Positions 8,609-17,364 are shown, numbered from the stretch's first letter. The stretch is 64,000 bases of DNA from an uncultured Clostridia bacterium (GCA_944328445.1 CALVHO010000004.1:1-64000), one strand, 5' to 3'. The notes: generated by a model from the letters alone, not told the origin. Made by a program: numbers and translations.

Positions 8609-9790
8609 ATGAAGCTGAACGAACATTATAAAAACTTGCAGGAAAGTTACCTGTTTTCCACCGTGGCGCACAAAGTGAACGCCTACGCCGCGGCGCACCC
8701 GTCCGCAAAGATCCTGCGCCTCGGTATCGGCGACGTGACGCTGCCGCTCGCGCCCGCCGTCGTCGCGGCGATGGCCGCGGCGGTGGAGGAGATGGGCCGC
8801 AAGGAGACCTTCCGCGGCTACGGCCCCGAGCAGGGCTATCCCTTTTTGCGCGAAAGCATCCGCCAATACTATGCCCGCCGCGGCGTAACGCTCGCCGCCG
8901 ACGAGATCTTTATCTCCGACGGCGCCAAGAGCGATCTCGGCAACATCCTCGACCTGTTCGCCGCCGAAAACGCCGTGCTCGTCCCCGACCCCGTCTACCC
9001 CGTCTACGTGGATACGAACGTCATGGCGGGGCGCCGCATCCTGTTTGCGGACGCCGCGGAAAGCAACGGCTTTTTGCCCATGCCCGACGAAAAGGTGCAG
9101 GCGGACATCGTTTACATCTGTTCGCCCAACAATCCCACGGGCGCGGCCTATTCGCGCGAGCAGCTGGCGGCGTGGGTGAACTACGCCCGCCGCCGCGGCG
9201 CCGTCATCTTATACGACGCGGCGTACGAGTGCTTCGTGCGCGAAGAGGGGCTCGCGCGCAGCATTTACGAAGTCGAGGGCGCCGAAGAGTGCGCCGTCGA
9301 GTTCTGCTCCTTTTCCAAAACGGCGGGCTTTACGGGCACCCGCTGCGGCTACACCGTCGTGCCGCACGCGCTTGCGGGCGGGGCGTTGAACAAGATGTGG
9401 CTGCGGCGGCAGACGACCAAGTTCAACGGCGTGCCGTACATCGTGCAGCGCGGGGCGGCGGCCGTGTTCACCGAAGAAGGGGAAAAGCAGATCGCCGAAA
9501 ACCTCGCCGTCTACCGCCGCAACGCCGCGCGGCTGTGCCGCTGCCTCGACGGCCTCGGCATCTGGTACACGGGCGGCAAAAATTCTCCCTATGTGTGGCT
9601 GCGCTGCCCGGGTTTTGACGACAGCTGGAAGTTTTTCGACTATCTGTTGGAGGAGGCGAACGTCGTCGGCACCCCCGGCTGCGGGTTCGGCAAAAACGGG
9701 CAGGGGTACTTCCGCCTGACCGCCTTCGGCGGCGAGGATACGACCGCCGAGGCGGCCGAACGCCTCACGCGGCTGCTCTCCCGCGGCTGA
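8609..9790 (+). CDS. dapL: LL-diaminopimelate aminotransferase
   Basis: PLP enzyme that makes LL-diaminopimelate directly from tetrahydrodipicolinate, bypassing the succinyl/acetyl branches. FCSFSKTAGFTGTRCG carries the PLP lysine; YICSPNNPTGAAY and the N-terminal LRLGIGDVTLPL fit the DapL family of class I/II aminotransferases. At 393 residues the length is normal. ATG 8609 is in frame; an ATG at 8605 is out of frame. CGGGAG lies just upstream, downstream of the terminator T-run, so expression appears to depend on read-through from pyrG. Together with dapF it gives a two-gene path to meso-DAP. Confidence 0.92.
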   Translation: MKLNEHYKNLQESYLFSTVAHKVNAYAAAHPSAKILRLGIGDVTLPLAPAVVAAMAAAVEEMGRKETFRGYGPEQGYPFLRESIRQYYARRGVTLAADEIFISDGAKSDLGNILDLFAAENAVLVPDPVYPVYVDTNVMAGRRILFADAAESNGFLPMPDEKVQADIVYICSPNNPTGAAYSREQLAAWVNYARRRGAVILYDAAYECFVREEGLARSIYEVEGAEECAVEFCSFSKTAGFTGTRCGYTVVPHALAGGALNKMWLRRQTTKFNGVPYIVQRGAAAVFTEEGEKQIAENLAVYRRNAARLCRCLDGLGIWYTGGKNSPYVWLRCPGFDDSWKFFDYLLEEANVVGTPGCGFGKNGQGYFRLTAFGGEDTTAEAAERLTRLLSRG

Positions 9791-9845
9791 GCGCCCCGCG
9801 CGGCCGCTCTCCCGCGGCCGAACGCGAACGCATTTTTCTCCCTCT

Positions 9846-9881
9846 GCCCGCCCCGCGCTGCCGCGGGGCGGGCCGTTTTTT
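9846..9881 (+). terminator. Intrinsic terminator of dapL
   Basis: A 12-bp perfect stem, GCCCGCCCCGCG/CGCGGGGCGGGC, is followed by CGTTTTTT. Confidence 0.85.
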
Positions 9882-9933
9882 GTCGGCGGCCCTCGTTTTG
9901 CGGCCGCAATAACGGTTTTTTTTGCCCCCGCCG

Positions 9934-9963
9934 TTGACAACATGCACAATCATACTATATAAT
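9934..9963 (+). promoter_or_regulatory. Strong sigma-A promoter of the repeat lipoprotein gene
   Basis: Perfect TTGACA (9934-9939) and perfect TATAAT (9958-9963) with an 18-base spacer. The predicted leader to the start codon at 10116 is about 145 bases and is highly structured. Confidence 0.9.
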
Positions 9964-9983
9964 AAAAACAGAATAAAGCAAAA

Positions 9984-10060
9984 CCCCTCCCGCGCCGCGG
10001 CGCGGGAGGGGGCAAAAGCTGTTTTGCATACAAAACAGGCGGCAAACTGCGTTTGCCGCC
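9984..10060 (+). ncRNA. Three tandem perfect hairpins in a 5' leader
   Basis: Stem 1 (9984-10011) has 13 bp, CCCCTCCCGCGCC/GGCGCGGGAGGGG, with a 2-base loop. Stem 2 (10019-10038) has 8 bp, CTGTTTTG/CAAAACAG, around CATA. Stem 3 (10038-10060) has 10 bp, GGCGGCAAAC/GTTTGCCGCC, around TGC; it shares one base with stem 2. None is followed by a T-run, so they are not simple terminators. They lie between the strong promoter and the coding start and may form an mRNA-stabilising or regulatory leader. I do not recognise a named RNA family. Confidence 0.5.
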
Positions 10061-10115
10061 CATGCGCTTAACAGAGCGAAAGGCGGGCGTCGGCCCGCGG
10101 AAAGGGGGAAAGGGT

Positions 10116-13100
10116 ATGAAAAAGCGGCTCTTTGCGGCGGCGCTTTGCCTGCTGCTGGCTTTCGGCCTGGCGCTGTTCGCGTCCGCCTGCGACGATACGG
10201 GCAATGCGGGCCCCGCGGGCGGCGGCAGCACCGTCAACACGGGCGGCGCGGGCGAGGACGAAAAGGAGACGTTCAAGCTCATCTACGGCGCGGGGGAAGG
10301 CGGCTTCCTCTCCGCGTCGGCAGACGGGGAAAAGTTCCCGTACATCCTGCACGAAAGCGTGGAAAAAGGCGAAAACATGCCGCCCGTCTACGCCCTGGCT
10401 TCGGACGGCTATACCTTTGTCAAATGGAGCGACGGCGTGACCGACAACCCGCGCACCGATACAAACGTGCAGGGGGATATCGACGTCGAGGCCGTGTTCG
10501 AGCGCATCACCTACACGCTGACCTACACGGCGGGCGCGGGCGGCACGCTCAGCAGCGGGGATCTTTCCGCCCAAAACAAGATCGAACTGAACGTCGCGTA
10601 CAGCGATGCAGGGGGCCTTGTCACCGCCGTGCCCGATGCGGGGTATACGTTTGTCAAATGGAGCGACGGCAAAACCCAAAACCCGCGCTTCGAGCCGGGC
10701 GTCTTTGAAGACATGGCCGTTCAGGCCGTGTTCGGGCGCATCACCTATCCGTACACCTACACGGCGGGCGCGGGCGGCCATCTGGAAGTGAACGGGCAAC
10801 CGCAGCAGAGCCCGTACGCGGTGCAGCTCCCCGAGGGCGAAAGCGTCACCGTCACCGCCGTGCCCGAAACGGGGTATACGTTTGTCAAATGGAGCGACGA
10901 CGTCGAAACGGCCACCCGCACCGATAGCCAAAACGGGGGCGTTACGGTCACGGCCGAGTTCGAGCGCATCACCTATACGCTGGCCTATTCGGCGGAGGCG
11001 GGCGGCGCGGTGTTCGGCCAAGCTTCGCAGACCGTCGGCTACGGCGAAAGCGGCACCCGGGTGACCGCCGTCCCCGCGGCGGGGTATACGTTTGTCAAAT
11101 GGGACGACGGCGTCAAAACGGCCGACCGCACCGATAGCGGTGTGCAGGAGGATATCGAAGTCACGGCCGAATTCACGCCCGTCACCTATACGCTGACCTA
11201 TTCGGCGGAGGCGGGCGGCACGCTCAGCAGCGGGGATCTTTCCGCCCAAAACGAGATCGAACTGAACGTCGCGTACAGCGATGCGGGGGGCCTTGTCACC
11301 GCCGAGCCCGCGGATGGCTACGTGTTTGCGGGTTGGAGCGACGGCGTCAAAACGGCCGTCCGCACCGATACCGCTTGGGCGGACTTTTCCGTTTCCGCGC
11401 GCTTCGAGCCGGACGAAACGAGCGCCGTCACCGTCACGTACGAGGCGCAAACGGACGAGAACGGCGTGGCGCTCGGCACCGTCGCGGGCGCGCGGGTGCA
11501 AAGGCTCGCGCCGGGGCAGAAGGGCGCGCCCGTCACCGCGCTGCCCGCCGCGGGGTATGCGTTTGCGGGATGGAGCGACGGCGAAACGGGCGCCACCCGT
11601 TCGGACAGCGCCGAAGAGAGCGTCACGTTCACCGCCCTGTTCGAGCCCGAGGCGGAAACAGATCTGTTTGCGGGCGGAACGGGCACCGCGGAAGATCCCT
11701 TCCTGATCGCCGATTTGCGGCAGCTGCGCAACATTCAGGTGCAGGAAACGCGCGGAAGTTACGAGGACAGCAAAAAGCATTACAAGCTGACCTGTGACAT
11801 CGTCCTGGACGGGGGCGCGCCCAACTTCGTGCCGCTGGACATGACGGGGCAGTACGAGACCCAAAACAACAGCCATTTTCGCGGCCATTTGGACGGCGGC
11901 GGGCATTCGATCAAAAACCTGTGCATCGTCGCCCCGGGCGGGACGGCCGCCCTCTTTGTCGGCATCGCGGAGGGTTCCGTCAAAAACCTGAACATCGTAA
12001 ACGCCTACATCGCGGGCACCGAAAAGGTCGCGGGCATTGCGGGCACCGTCTACAACGGGCAGGTCGTCGGCTGCCGCGTGCAGGGCACCCTCGAATACCT
12101 GCCGGGCCACGGGGATGCCGATGCTTCCTACATCGGCGGCGTGGCGGGGGCGTTCACGGTGACGTCCGTTTCGGGAGGCGGCCTGCCGTTTGACGGCTGT
12201 TCAGCCGACGTGACCATCTGCGCGCGCGATGTGGCGGGCACCGCCTACGTGGGCGGCGCCGTCGGATCTGTGGATATCACGGGTAAGAACGCGGGACCGA
12301 TGAGCCTTTCTGCCGAGGCCGCGATCCATGTTTCCGCCCGAGGCGAAGTTTACGCGGGCGGGCTGGCCGGCTATGCGCGGAACGCGCTTTCCCTGCAAAA
12401 CAGCACCTTTGCGGGCACTATCGAGGCGGCGTGCCGTGCCGAGTCCGCCAACACAAACGGCGCCGTCGCGTTCGTCGGCGGGCTCGTGGGGAACGGGGTG
12501 CTTTCTTCGTCGCTGACGCTGCAAAACTGCACGGCGGAGGGCACCTTCACGGTCTACGGCGATGGCGCCGCGCTCGGCGGGCTCGTGGGCGCGGCGGCGG
12601 GGCTGACCGCCGCGGACAGCGGGTTTGACGGCGCCCTGCGCGTGTTCTGCGGGCAGGTCGCGGGCGCAGTCGACGCGGGCGGGATCGCCGCAACGGTAAA
12701 CGGCGATTGCACCGTGGAGCGCTGCTCTGCCGCGGGGACGATCGCGCTCGCCGCGGGCGAAGAAGACAACGGTTCTGCGGTCCGCGCGGGCGGCCTGCTC
12801 GGCCGCGTGACGAACGGGGATCTGATCGTCGGAGACAGTTACGCATGCACCACGATCTCCTTGGGAGTGGAATATGCGTTCGCGGGCGGCCTGCTCGGGC
12901 AGGCATCGGCGGGCGGCAGCAATGCAGCCTGCCTCGAATTTTGCTACGCCGCGGGCGGCATCGTGGATCTGCCCGCAAGCGGGTACTCCTCTTTGGGGGC
13001 CTGCGTCGGGATCGGTGACGGGATGGACGTCATGAACGTGCACTGGCTGCAAGGCCGCGGCGCGTCCGCCGCCATCAACGGCAGCGGCATCGGGCAGGAC

Positions 13101-13247
13101 GGCTTTGTCGGCCACGCCGCGGAAGGGGAGATCACCGCCGAACTCCTCAACGATGGCCGCGTCGAAGGCGACGCCCCCTGGCAGGAGGGCGCGGACGGCT
13201 TGCCCGTCCTGGCTTGGGAAAACGAGGCCGCACAGGCCTGCGCCTAA
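10116..13247 (+). CDS. Large surface lipoprotein with InlB-type repeats and GLUG-like beta-helix
   Basis: 1,043 residues. The N-terminus is a signal peptide ending FASAC with a candidate lipid-modified Cys25. Residues about 50-512 hold six tandem repeats of 70-80 residues with the core GYTFVKWSDG and an aromatic ITYTLTY start, resembling the divergent InlB B-repeat (beta-grasp) family. The rest, about 515-1020, is a glycine-rich beta-helix with GLUG-like turns (VAGIAGTVYNG, YVGGAVGSV, YAGGLAGYA). No catalytic motif is seen; an adhesin or cell-surface structural role is likely. ATG 10116 is preceded by AAAGGGGGAAAGGG. Repeats 2 and 5 are almost identical in DNA, pointing to recent internal duplication or conversion. 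The hydrolase gene follows after 30 bases. Confidence 0.75.
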   Translation: MKKRLFAAALCLLLAFGLALFASACDDTGNAGPAGGGSTVNTGGAGEDEKETFKLIYGAGEGGFLSASADGEKFPYILHESVEKGENMPPVYALASDGYTFVKWSDGVTDNPRTDTNVQGDIDVEAVFERITYTLTYTAGAGGTLSSGDLSAQNKIELNVAYSDAGGLVTAVPDAGYTFVKWSDGKTQNPRFEPGVFEDMAVQAVFGRITYPYTYTAGAGGHLEVNGQPQQSPYAVQLPEGESVTVTAVPETGYTFVKWSDDVETATRTDSQNGGVTVTAEFERITYTLAYSAEAGGAVFGQASQTVGYGESGTRVTAVPAAGYTFVKWDDGVKTADRTDSGVQEDIEVTAEFTPVTYTLTYSAEAGGTLSSGDLSAQNEIELNVAYSDAGGLVTAEPADGYVFAGWSDGVKTAVRTDTAWADFSVSARFEPDETSAVTVTYEAQTDENGVALGTVAGARVQRLAPGQKGAPVTALPAAGYAFAGWSDGETGATRSDSAEESVTFTALFEPEAETDLFAGGTGTAEDPFLIADLRQLRNIQVQETRGSYEDSKKHYKLTCDIVLDGGAPNFVPLDMTGQYETQNNSHFRGHLDGGGHSIKNLCIVAPGGTAALFVGIAEGSVKNLNIVNAYIAGTEKVAGIAGTVYNGQVVGCRVQGTLEYLPGHGDADASYIGGVAGAFTVTSVSGGGLPFDGCSADVTICARDVAGTAYVGGAVGSVDITGKNAGPMSLSAEAAIHVSARGEVYAGGLAGYARNALSLQNSTFAGTIEAACRAESANTNGAVAFVGGLVGNGVLSSSLTLQNCTAEGTFTVYGDGAALGGLVGAAAGLTAADSGFDGALRVFCGQVAGAVDAGGIAATVNGDCTVERCSAAGTIALAAGEEDNGSAVRAGGLLGRVTNGDLIVGDSYACTTISLGVEYAFAGGLLGQASAGGSNAACLEFCYAAGGIVDLPASGYSSLGACVGIGDGMDVMNVHWLQGRGASAAINGSGIGQDGFVGHAAEGEITAELLNDGRVEGDAPWQEGADGLPVLAWENEAAQACA
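10549..10635 (+). repeat. Intragenic repeat, copy 1 (repeat unit 2)
   Basis: About 87 bases that recur at 11220-11306 with only two mismatches. The encoded core is LSSGDLSAQN followed by IELNVAYSDAGGL. The other repeat units differ much more, so this pair is a recent copy. Confidence 0.75.
11220..11306 (+). repeat. Intragenic repeat, copy 2 (repeat unit 5)
   Basis: Near-identical partner of 10549-10635 within the same lipoprotein gene. Confidence 0.75.
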
Positions 13248-13277
13248 AAAAACCGTTTTGCAAACGGAGGTATGCAC

Positions 13278-14096
13278 ATGCGCGAAGGGTTCGTCTGCGA
13301 AGAGCTTTGCATCGCGCACCGCGGCCGCGCGGTGCGCGGGTTTGTCCTCTTTCCCGCGTCGGCGGGGGAGGGCGCGGCGCGTGCGGAGAGCTGCCGCAAA
13401 GGGGCGGAAGGCGCCACGCCCGCGGCAAAAGGGCGGCCCGCCGCCGTGTTTTGCCACGGCTTCGGCGGCCGCGCCGAGGACTTTGAGGGTGCCGCCGCCT
13501 TTTTGGCCCGCAACGGCGTCGTTGCCTGCTGCTTCACTTTTTGCGGCTCCTCGCCCGCGGCGGAGGAGGGGCTTTCGACGCGGGAGATGACGCTGTGGAC
13601 GGAGCGGGAGGACCTTCTGGCCGTGCTCGCGCACCTGCGCGCGGATGCGCGCGTGGACGGGGAGCGGCTGTTCCTCTGCGGGGCGAGCCAGGGCGGGATG
13701 GTCTCGGCGCTGGCGGCCTGCGCGGGCGCGGTGCGCGGGATGGTGCTTTTGTACCCCGCTTTCTGTATCCCCGACGACTGGCGCCGCGCCTTCCCGCGGG
13801 CGGAGGATGTGCCCGATGTTCACACGCTTTGGGGCGTGGAACTGGGCAGACCCTTTTTTGAAACGGCCAAAAAGATCGACGTGTTTGCAGAAGCATGCCG
13901 CTTTGCAGGCCCCGTGCTCCTGCTCCACGGCGACGCGGACGCCGTCGTGCCCGTCTCGTACAGCCGCCGCGCGGCGGAGATCTTCCCGCAGGCGGTGCTC
14001 GCCGAATTTGCAGGGGAGGGACACGGTTTTTCCCCTACGTATGCCGAAAAAGCGGACCAAATGCTCCTCGCGTTCGTGCAAAAGTACGGCGCGTAG
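13278..14096 (+). CDS. Alpha/beta hydrolase (esterase/acylaminoacyl-peptidase-like)
   Basis: Soluble serine hydrolase of 272 residues. The oxyanion-loop motif FCHGFGG, nucleophile elbow GASQGGM, acid LLLHGDADAVVP and the histidine in GEGHGFSP form a complete catalytic triad in the right order. The substrate is unknown. The ATG at 13278 lies 7 bases after GGAGG (13266-13270); the in-frame ATG at 13272 is too close to it. It is only 30 bases downstream of the lipoprotein gene and is probably co-transcribed. It ends at a shared bidirectional terminator. Confidence 0.85.
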   Translation: MREGFVCEELCIAHRGRAVRGFVLFPASAGEGAARAESCRKGAEGATPAAKGRPAAVFCHGFGGRAEDFEGAAAFLARNGVVACCFTFCGSSPAAEEGLSTREMTLWTEREDLLAVLAHLRADARVDGERLFLCGASQGGMVSALAACAGAVRGMVLLYPAFCIPDDWRRAFPRAEDVPDVHTLWGVELGRPFFETAKKIDVFAEACRFAGPVLLLHGDADAVVPVSYSRRAAEIFPQAVLAEFAGEGHGFSPTYAEKADQMLLAFVQKYGA

Positions 14097-14150
14097 GCGG
14101 CCACGCCAGGCATTTTTCGTGCGCAGCCGCAAAATACCGGGGAACACGGC

Positions 14151-14196
14151 AAAAGCGGGGACGCGGGCAAATTTGCCCGCGTCCCCGCTTTTTTTG
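14151..14196. terminator. Bidirectional terminator between convergent genes
   Basis: A perfect palindrome with 18-bp arms (14154-14171 and 14172-14189), flanked by A4 on the left and a T7 run on the right. It can end both the hydrolase transcript and the minus-strand methyltransferase transcript. Confidence 0.9.
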
Positions 14197-14228
14197 CTAA
14201 GGAGAAAAAAAGAGGGCGGAAGCCGCGT

Positions 14229-15086
14229 TCAAGGCTTTTGGAAGCGCTTGGAAAATTTGTTTTTGCGCACCGCCTCGTAGGCCAGCACCGTGGCCGCCAC
14301 GCCGACGTTGAGCGAATCGCAGCTGCCCTCCATGGGGATGGCGATCATCTTGTAGTCGCCCGCGTACCATTCCCTGTCGATGCCGTAGCGTTCGCTGCCC
14401 ATCACCAGCGCCGTCTTTGTGCCGAAGGGCTCGTCGAAATAGTAGCGCTCGGCGCGGGTGTCGGCCAGGTACACCGTCACGCCGTGCGCGGCGAGCCAGG
14501 CGCGGCATTCCTCCACGGAGGCAAATTCATACCACGGCACCGAGAGCACGGCGCCCTGGCTGCCCTTGATGAGTTTGGGGTGGGTCATGCGCGCCTTGCG
14601 GTTGCACAAAAACACGGCGTCCAGCCCCGCGCCGTCGGCCATGCGCAGCATGGTGCCCACGTTCCCGGGGATCTCCACGCCGTCGAGCACGAGGATGACG
14701 GCGTCCTCGGCGGGCGTGAAGGCGGCGATGTCGTGGCGGGGCAGCCTGGCCAGCGCCAGGAGCCCGTCCGGCTGGCCGCGCTCGCTGATCTTTTCAAAGG
14801 TCTTGGCGGAAACGCTGTACCGCTCCTCGCAGCGCGCGCACAGTCTGCGCACCAGCGCGCACGCCTCGGGCGTGCGGATGTGCTCGGGGCAGATCACGAC
14901 GGCGTCGACGGGCGTGGAAAATTTTTCGCACAGCTGCAACAGCCAGATGCCCTCCGCCGCGAACAGCTTGTGCGGGTTGGGCTTGGTGTTGGAGAGCACG
15001 CCCTTGATCTGCTTGATTTTCGGGTTTTGTTCGCCGATGGGCTGAAAGCGGAATTGCTCCGCGATCGCCGCGATCTCTTCGTTCAT
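14229..15086 (-). CDS. TrmH/SpoU-family (SPOUT) RNA 2'-O-methyltransferase
   Basis: Predicted rRNA or tRNA ribose methyltransferase of 285 residues. An N-terminal substrate-binding domain (LFAAEGIWLLQLC) is followed by the SPOUT knot with ILVLDGVEIPGNVGTMLR (motif 1), ALVMGSERYGID (motif 2) and IPMEGSCDSLNVGVAA (motif 3). The exact target base is not deducible. The start at 15086 coincides with the expected transcription start of its promoter: the A of the ATG is the seventh base after the -10 box, and there is no room for a ribosome-binding site. The mRNA is probably leaderless. Confidence 0.88.
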   Translation of the reverse strand: MNEEIAAIAEQFRFQPIGEQNPKIKQIKGVLSNTKPNPHKLFAAEGIWLLQLCEKFSTPVDAVVICPEHIRTPEACALVRRLCARCEERYSVSAKTFEKISERGQPDGLLALARLPRHDIAAFTPAEDAVILVLDGVEIPGNVGTMLRMADGAGLDAVFLCNRKARMTHPKLIKGSQGAVLSVPWYEFASVEECRAWLAAHGVTVYLADTRAERYYFDEPFGTKTALVMGSERYGIDREWYAGDYKMIAIPMEGSCDSLNVGVAATVLAYEAVRKNKFSKRFQKP

Positions 15087-15092
15087 GACATG

Positions 15093-15121
15093 ATAGTACC
15101 AAAAACGCGGCGCGATGTCAA
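15093..15121 (-). promoter_or_regulatory. Sigma-A promoter giving a leaderless methyltransferase mRNA
   Basis: On the minus strand: TTGACA (15121-15116), 17-base spacer, TACTAT (15098-15093). Transcription would start at or next to 15086, the first base of the start codon. Confidence 0.85.
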
Positions 15122-15175
15122 GCGGCGCACGCGCGCCCCGCCTTCCTGCATACGATGAAGGAAGGCAGGTCGGCG

Positions 15176-16372
15176 ATGAACAGAGGAAGTTACGCCCCCG
15201 CCGCGCGCGCCTGCTACGCGGGCATCGCCGTGCGGGCGGTCGTGGCCAACGTCACGGCGGCGCTCTTCGCGCCGCTGATGGGGGCTTACGGGTATACATA
15301 TGCACAGTTGGGGCTGCTGACGGCGCTCGCCTTCGGCGCCCAGGCGGCGGCGGACGTGCTGCTGCTCTTTTTGCTCGGCCGCGTGCCCGAAAAGGTGCTG
15401 GCCGTGCCCGCCTGCGCCGCCTGCTGCGCGGGGCTTTTGCTGTATGCGTCCGCGCCGCTCGTATGCGGGGCGGGGGCGCTGTTTGCGGCCATCGCCGCGG
15501 CCACGGCGGTGTTCGCCTTCGCGGGCGGCATGCTCGAAGTGGTGCTCTCGGGCGTGGCCGCCCGCCTGCCCGCGCGGCGGGGCGGGCTGTTTTTGCTGCA
15601 CACCGCGTACGCCTGGTCGCAGGCCGCCGCCTGCGCGCTCTTGCTGCTGTGCCCGCTCGCGGGCGCGCCGTGGAACGCGCCGCTGTTTCTGCTCGCCCTC
15701 GCGCCCGCGGCCGCGGCACTTTGCATCGCCCGCTGCAAGCTGCCCCCGCAAGACGGCCTCGCCCTCCCCGCGGCGGAGCCCGCGCCCGCCGACTGTACCG
15801 CCCCCGCGCGGCGGGGGCGGCGGGCCACCGTCTACCTGCTCGCCGCGGCGGCGGTGTTTTTCGGCTACGGGGCGGAGGTGGTCATGAACCAGTGGGTCGG
15901 GGTGTACGCGGCGGAGATCTTCTCCTTTGCGTCGGGCTCGGCGGCGGGCTGCGCACTCTTTGCTCTCTGTCTCGGCGCGGGCGGCGCCCTCTACGTAGCC
16001 CTGCTGCGCCGCCGCACCCTGCCTCTGTGGCTGTTGTCCGCGGCGGCGGTGTGCGCCGCCGCGTGCTACGCGCTGGCCGCCCTCGCCCCGCCGCCTTTTT
16101 GCCTCGCCTTTGCCGCGGCCTGCGGCGTCTTTGCGGGGCTGCTCACCCCGGGCGCGATGACCTGCGCCTGCGAGATCCTCCCGCAGTCCCGCGGGCGGCT
16201 GATCGCCTCGCTGGCCGTGGTGCAGGACGCGGGCGCGGCGCTCCTTCCCGCCCTTGCGGGCGCGGCCGCTTCGGCGGCGTCGCTGCGCGCGGCGCTGCTG
16301 CTTTCGGCCGCCGTGCCCGCGTCGGCGGCGCTCTTTCTCTTTTGCCTGCACCGCCGCGCCCGCGCCGCGTAA
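15176..16372 (+). CDS. Major facilitator superfamily transporter
   Basis: 398-residue membrane protein with about twelve hydrophobic segments in two halves split by a hydrophilic loop near residue 200-225. No substrate-specific motif is recognisable. The start at 15176 is preferred because AAGGAAGG lies 10 bases upstream; an in-frame ATG at 15155 is possible. It is divergent from the methyltransferase. The stretch GYGAEVVMNQWVGVYAAE resembles the seventh-helix region of FucP/sugar-type MFS carriers, but this is weak. Confidence 0.75.
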   Translation: MNRGSYAPAARACYAGIAVRAVVANVTAALFAPLMGAYGYTYAQLGLLTALAFGAQAAADVLLLFLLGRVPEKVLAVPACAACCAGLLLYASAPLVCGAGALFAAIAAATAVFAFAGGMLEVVLSGVAARLPARRGGLFLLHTAYAWSQAAACALLLLCPLAGAPWNAPLFLLALAPAAAALCIARCKLPPQDGLALPAAEPAPADCTAPARRGRRATVYLLAAAAVFFGYGAEVVMNQWVGVYAAEIFSFASGSAAGCALFALCLGAGGALYVALLRRRTLPLWLLSAAAVCAAACYALAALAPPPFCLAFAAACGVFAGLLTPGAMTCACEILPQSRGRLIASLAVVQDAGAALLPALAGAAASAASLRAALLLSAAVPASAALFLFCLHRRARAA

Positions 16373-16493
16373 GCTCGCCCGCACCCGTTTCGCTCCCGTC
16401 CGCGCCGCGTTGCGCCGCCTCGCCCGTTCCCGCCCGCAAAAGCGCGCACCGCCCGTTCACGGCATTGCGCGCAGGAAAATCCCGTCCGCCGCT

Positions 16494-16521
16494 TGCGCCG
16501 CCGCGCAAAGTGTGGTATACT
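16494..16521 (+). promoter_or_regulatory. Putative sigma-A promoter of the nitroreductase-like gene
   Basis: TTGCGC (16494-16499), 16-base spacer, TATACT (16516-16521), about 40 bases before the start codon. Confidence 0.6.
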
Positions 16522-16562
16522 CATAGGCGGAAGCCCTCCGCGCGGGGGCAAGGAGCATTGGC

Positions 16563-17234
16563 ATGGACATTTTGGAGGCGATGCGCGCCCGCCATTCGGT
16601 GCGCGCCTATGAGGACAAGCCCATCCCCGAGGACGTCGTTGCGGCGCTGAACGAGGCGATCTCCGCCTGCAACGCGGAGGGCGGCCTGCGCATCTCGCTG
16701 GTGCGGGAGGACCCCGCCGTCTTCCGCGGCCTGGCGGGGTACGGAAAGTTTACGGGCGTGCGCTGCTACTTCGCCCTCGTCGGGAAAAAGAACCGCGGCC
16801 TCAACGAGCGCGCGGGCTATTACGGCGAGCGCCTCGTGCTGCTGGCGCAGTCGCTGGGGCTGAACACCTGCTGGGTGGCGCTCACCTTTTCCAAGCGCAG
16901 GGCCAAAAAGGCGGTTTCGCTGTCCCGCGGCGAAAAGCTGGTGTGCGCCGTCGCCGTCGGCTACGGCAAAACGCAGGGCGCGCCCCGCAAGAGCAAGCCC
17001 GCCGCGCGCGTTTGCAGCGCGCACGAGCCGCCCGCGTGGTTCACGGCGGGGGTGGAGGCGGCGCTGCTCGCACCCACCGCGCTCAATCAGCAAAAGTTTT
17101 TCTTCACCCTCGTCGGCGAACGCGGCGTGCGCGCCGAATGCACGGGCGGCTTTTACGGCAACGTCGACCTCGGCATCGTGAAGTACCATTTCGAGCTGGG
17201 CGCGGGCAAGGAAAATTTCGATTGGGTGCAATGA
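16563..17234 (+). CDS. Nitroreductase-family flavoprotein
   Basis: 223 residues. The N-terminus MDILEAMRARHSVRAYEDKP is the FMN-binding start of the nitroreductase fold, followed by a second half with APTALNQQKFFFTLV and a C-terminal GNVDLGIVKYHFELG. The two-part organisation fits the TM1586-like nitroreductase family. The substrate is unknown; such proteins bind FMN and transfer hydride from NAD(P)H. ATG 16563 follows AAGGAG. A terminator shared with convergent rqcH lies downstream. Confidence 0.8.
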   Translation: MDILEAMRARHSVRAYEDKPIPEDVVAALNEAISACNAEGGLRISLVREDPAVFRGLAGYGKFTGVRCYFALVGKKNRGLNERAGYYGERLVLLAQSLGLNTCWVALTFSKRRAKKAVSLSRGEKLVCAVAVGYGKTQGAPRKSKPAARVCSAHEPPAWFTAGVEAALLAPTALNQQKFFFTLVGERGVRAECTGGFYGNVDLGIVKYHFELGAGKENFDWVQ

Positions 17235-17242
17235 ACGCGCCG

Positions 17243-17293
17243 CCCGCCGCGGCCCGTCATATCCCGCCGCGGCCCGTCATATCCCGCCGCGGC
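17243..17293. repeat. 20-bp tandem repeat, about 2.5 copies
   Basis: Two exact copies of a 20-base unit (17243-17262 and 17263-17282) and the first 11 bases of a third. It lies just past the nitroreductase stop codon. No coding or regulatory role is evident. Confidence 0.8.
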
Positions 17294-17322
17294 TGCATGC
17301 GGCAAGGCGCTGCGGCAAAGCG

Positions 17323-17364
17323 AAGGCGCGCGGCCTCTCCGAAAAAGGAGGGGCCGCGCGCCTT
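17323..17364. terminator. Bidirectional terminator between nitroreductase and rqcH
   Basis: An 18-base arm pair around a GAAAAA loop, with two internal mismatches and AAGG/CCTT ends. It lies between two convergent genes. Confidence 0.7.
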
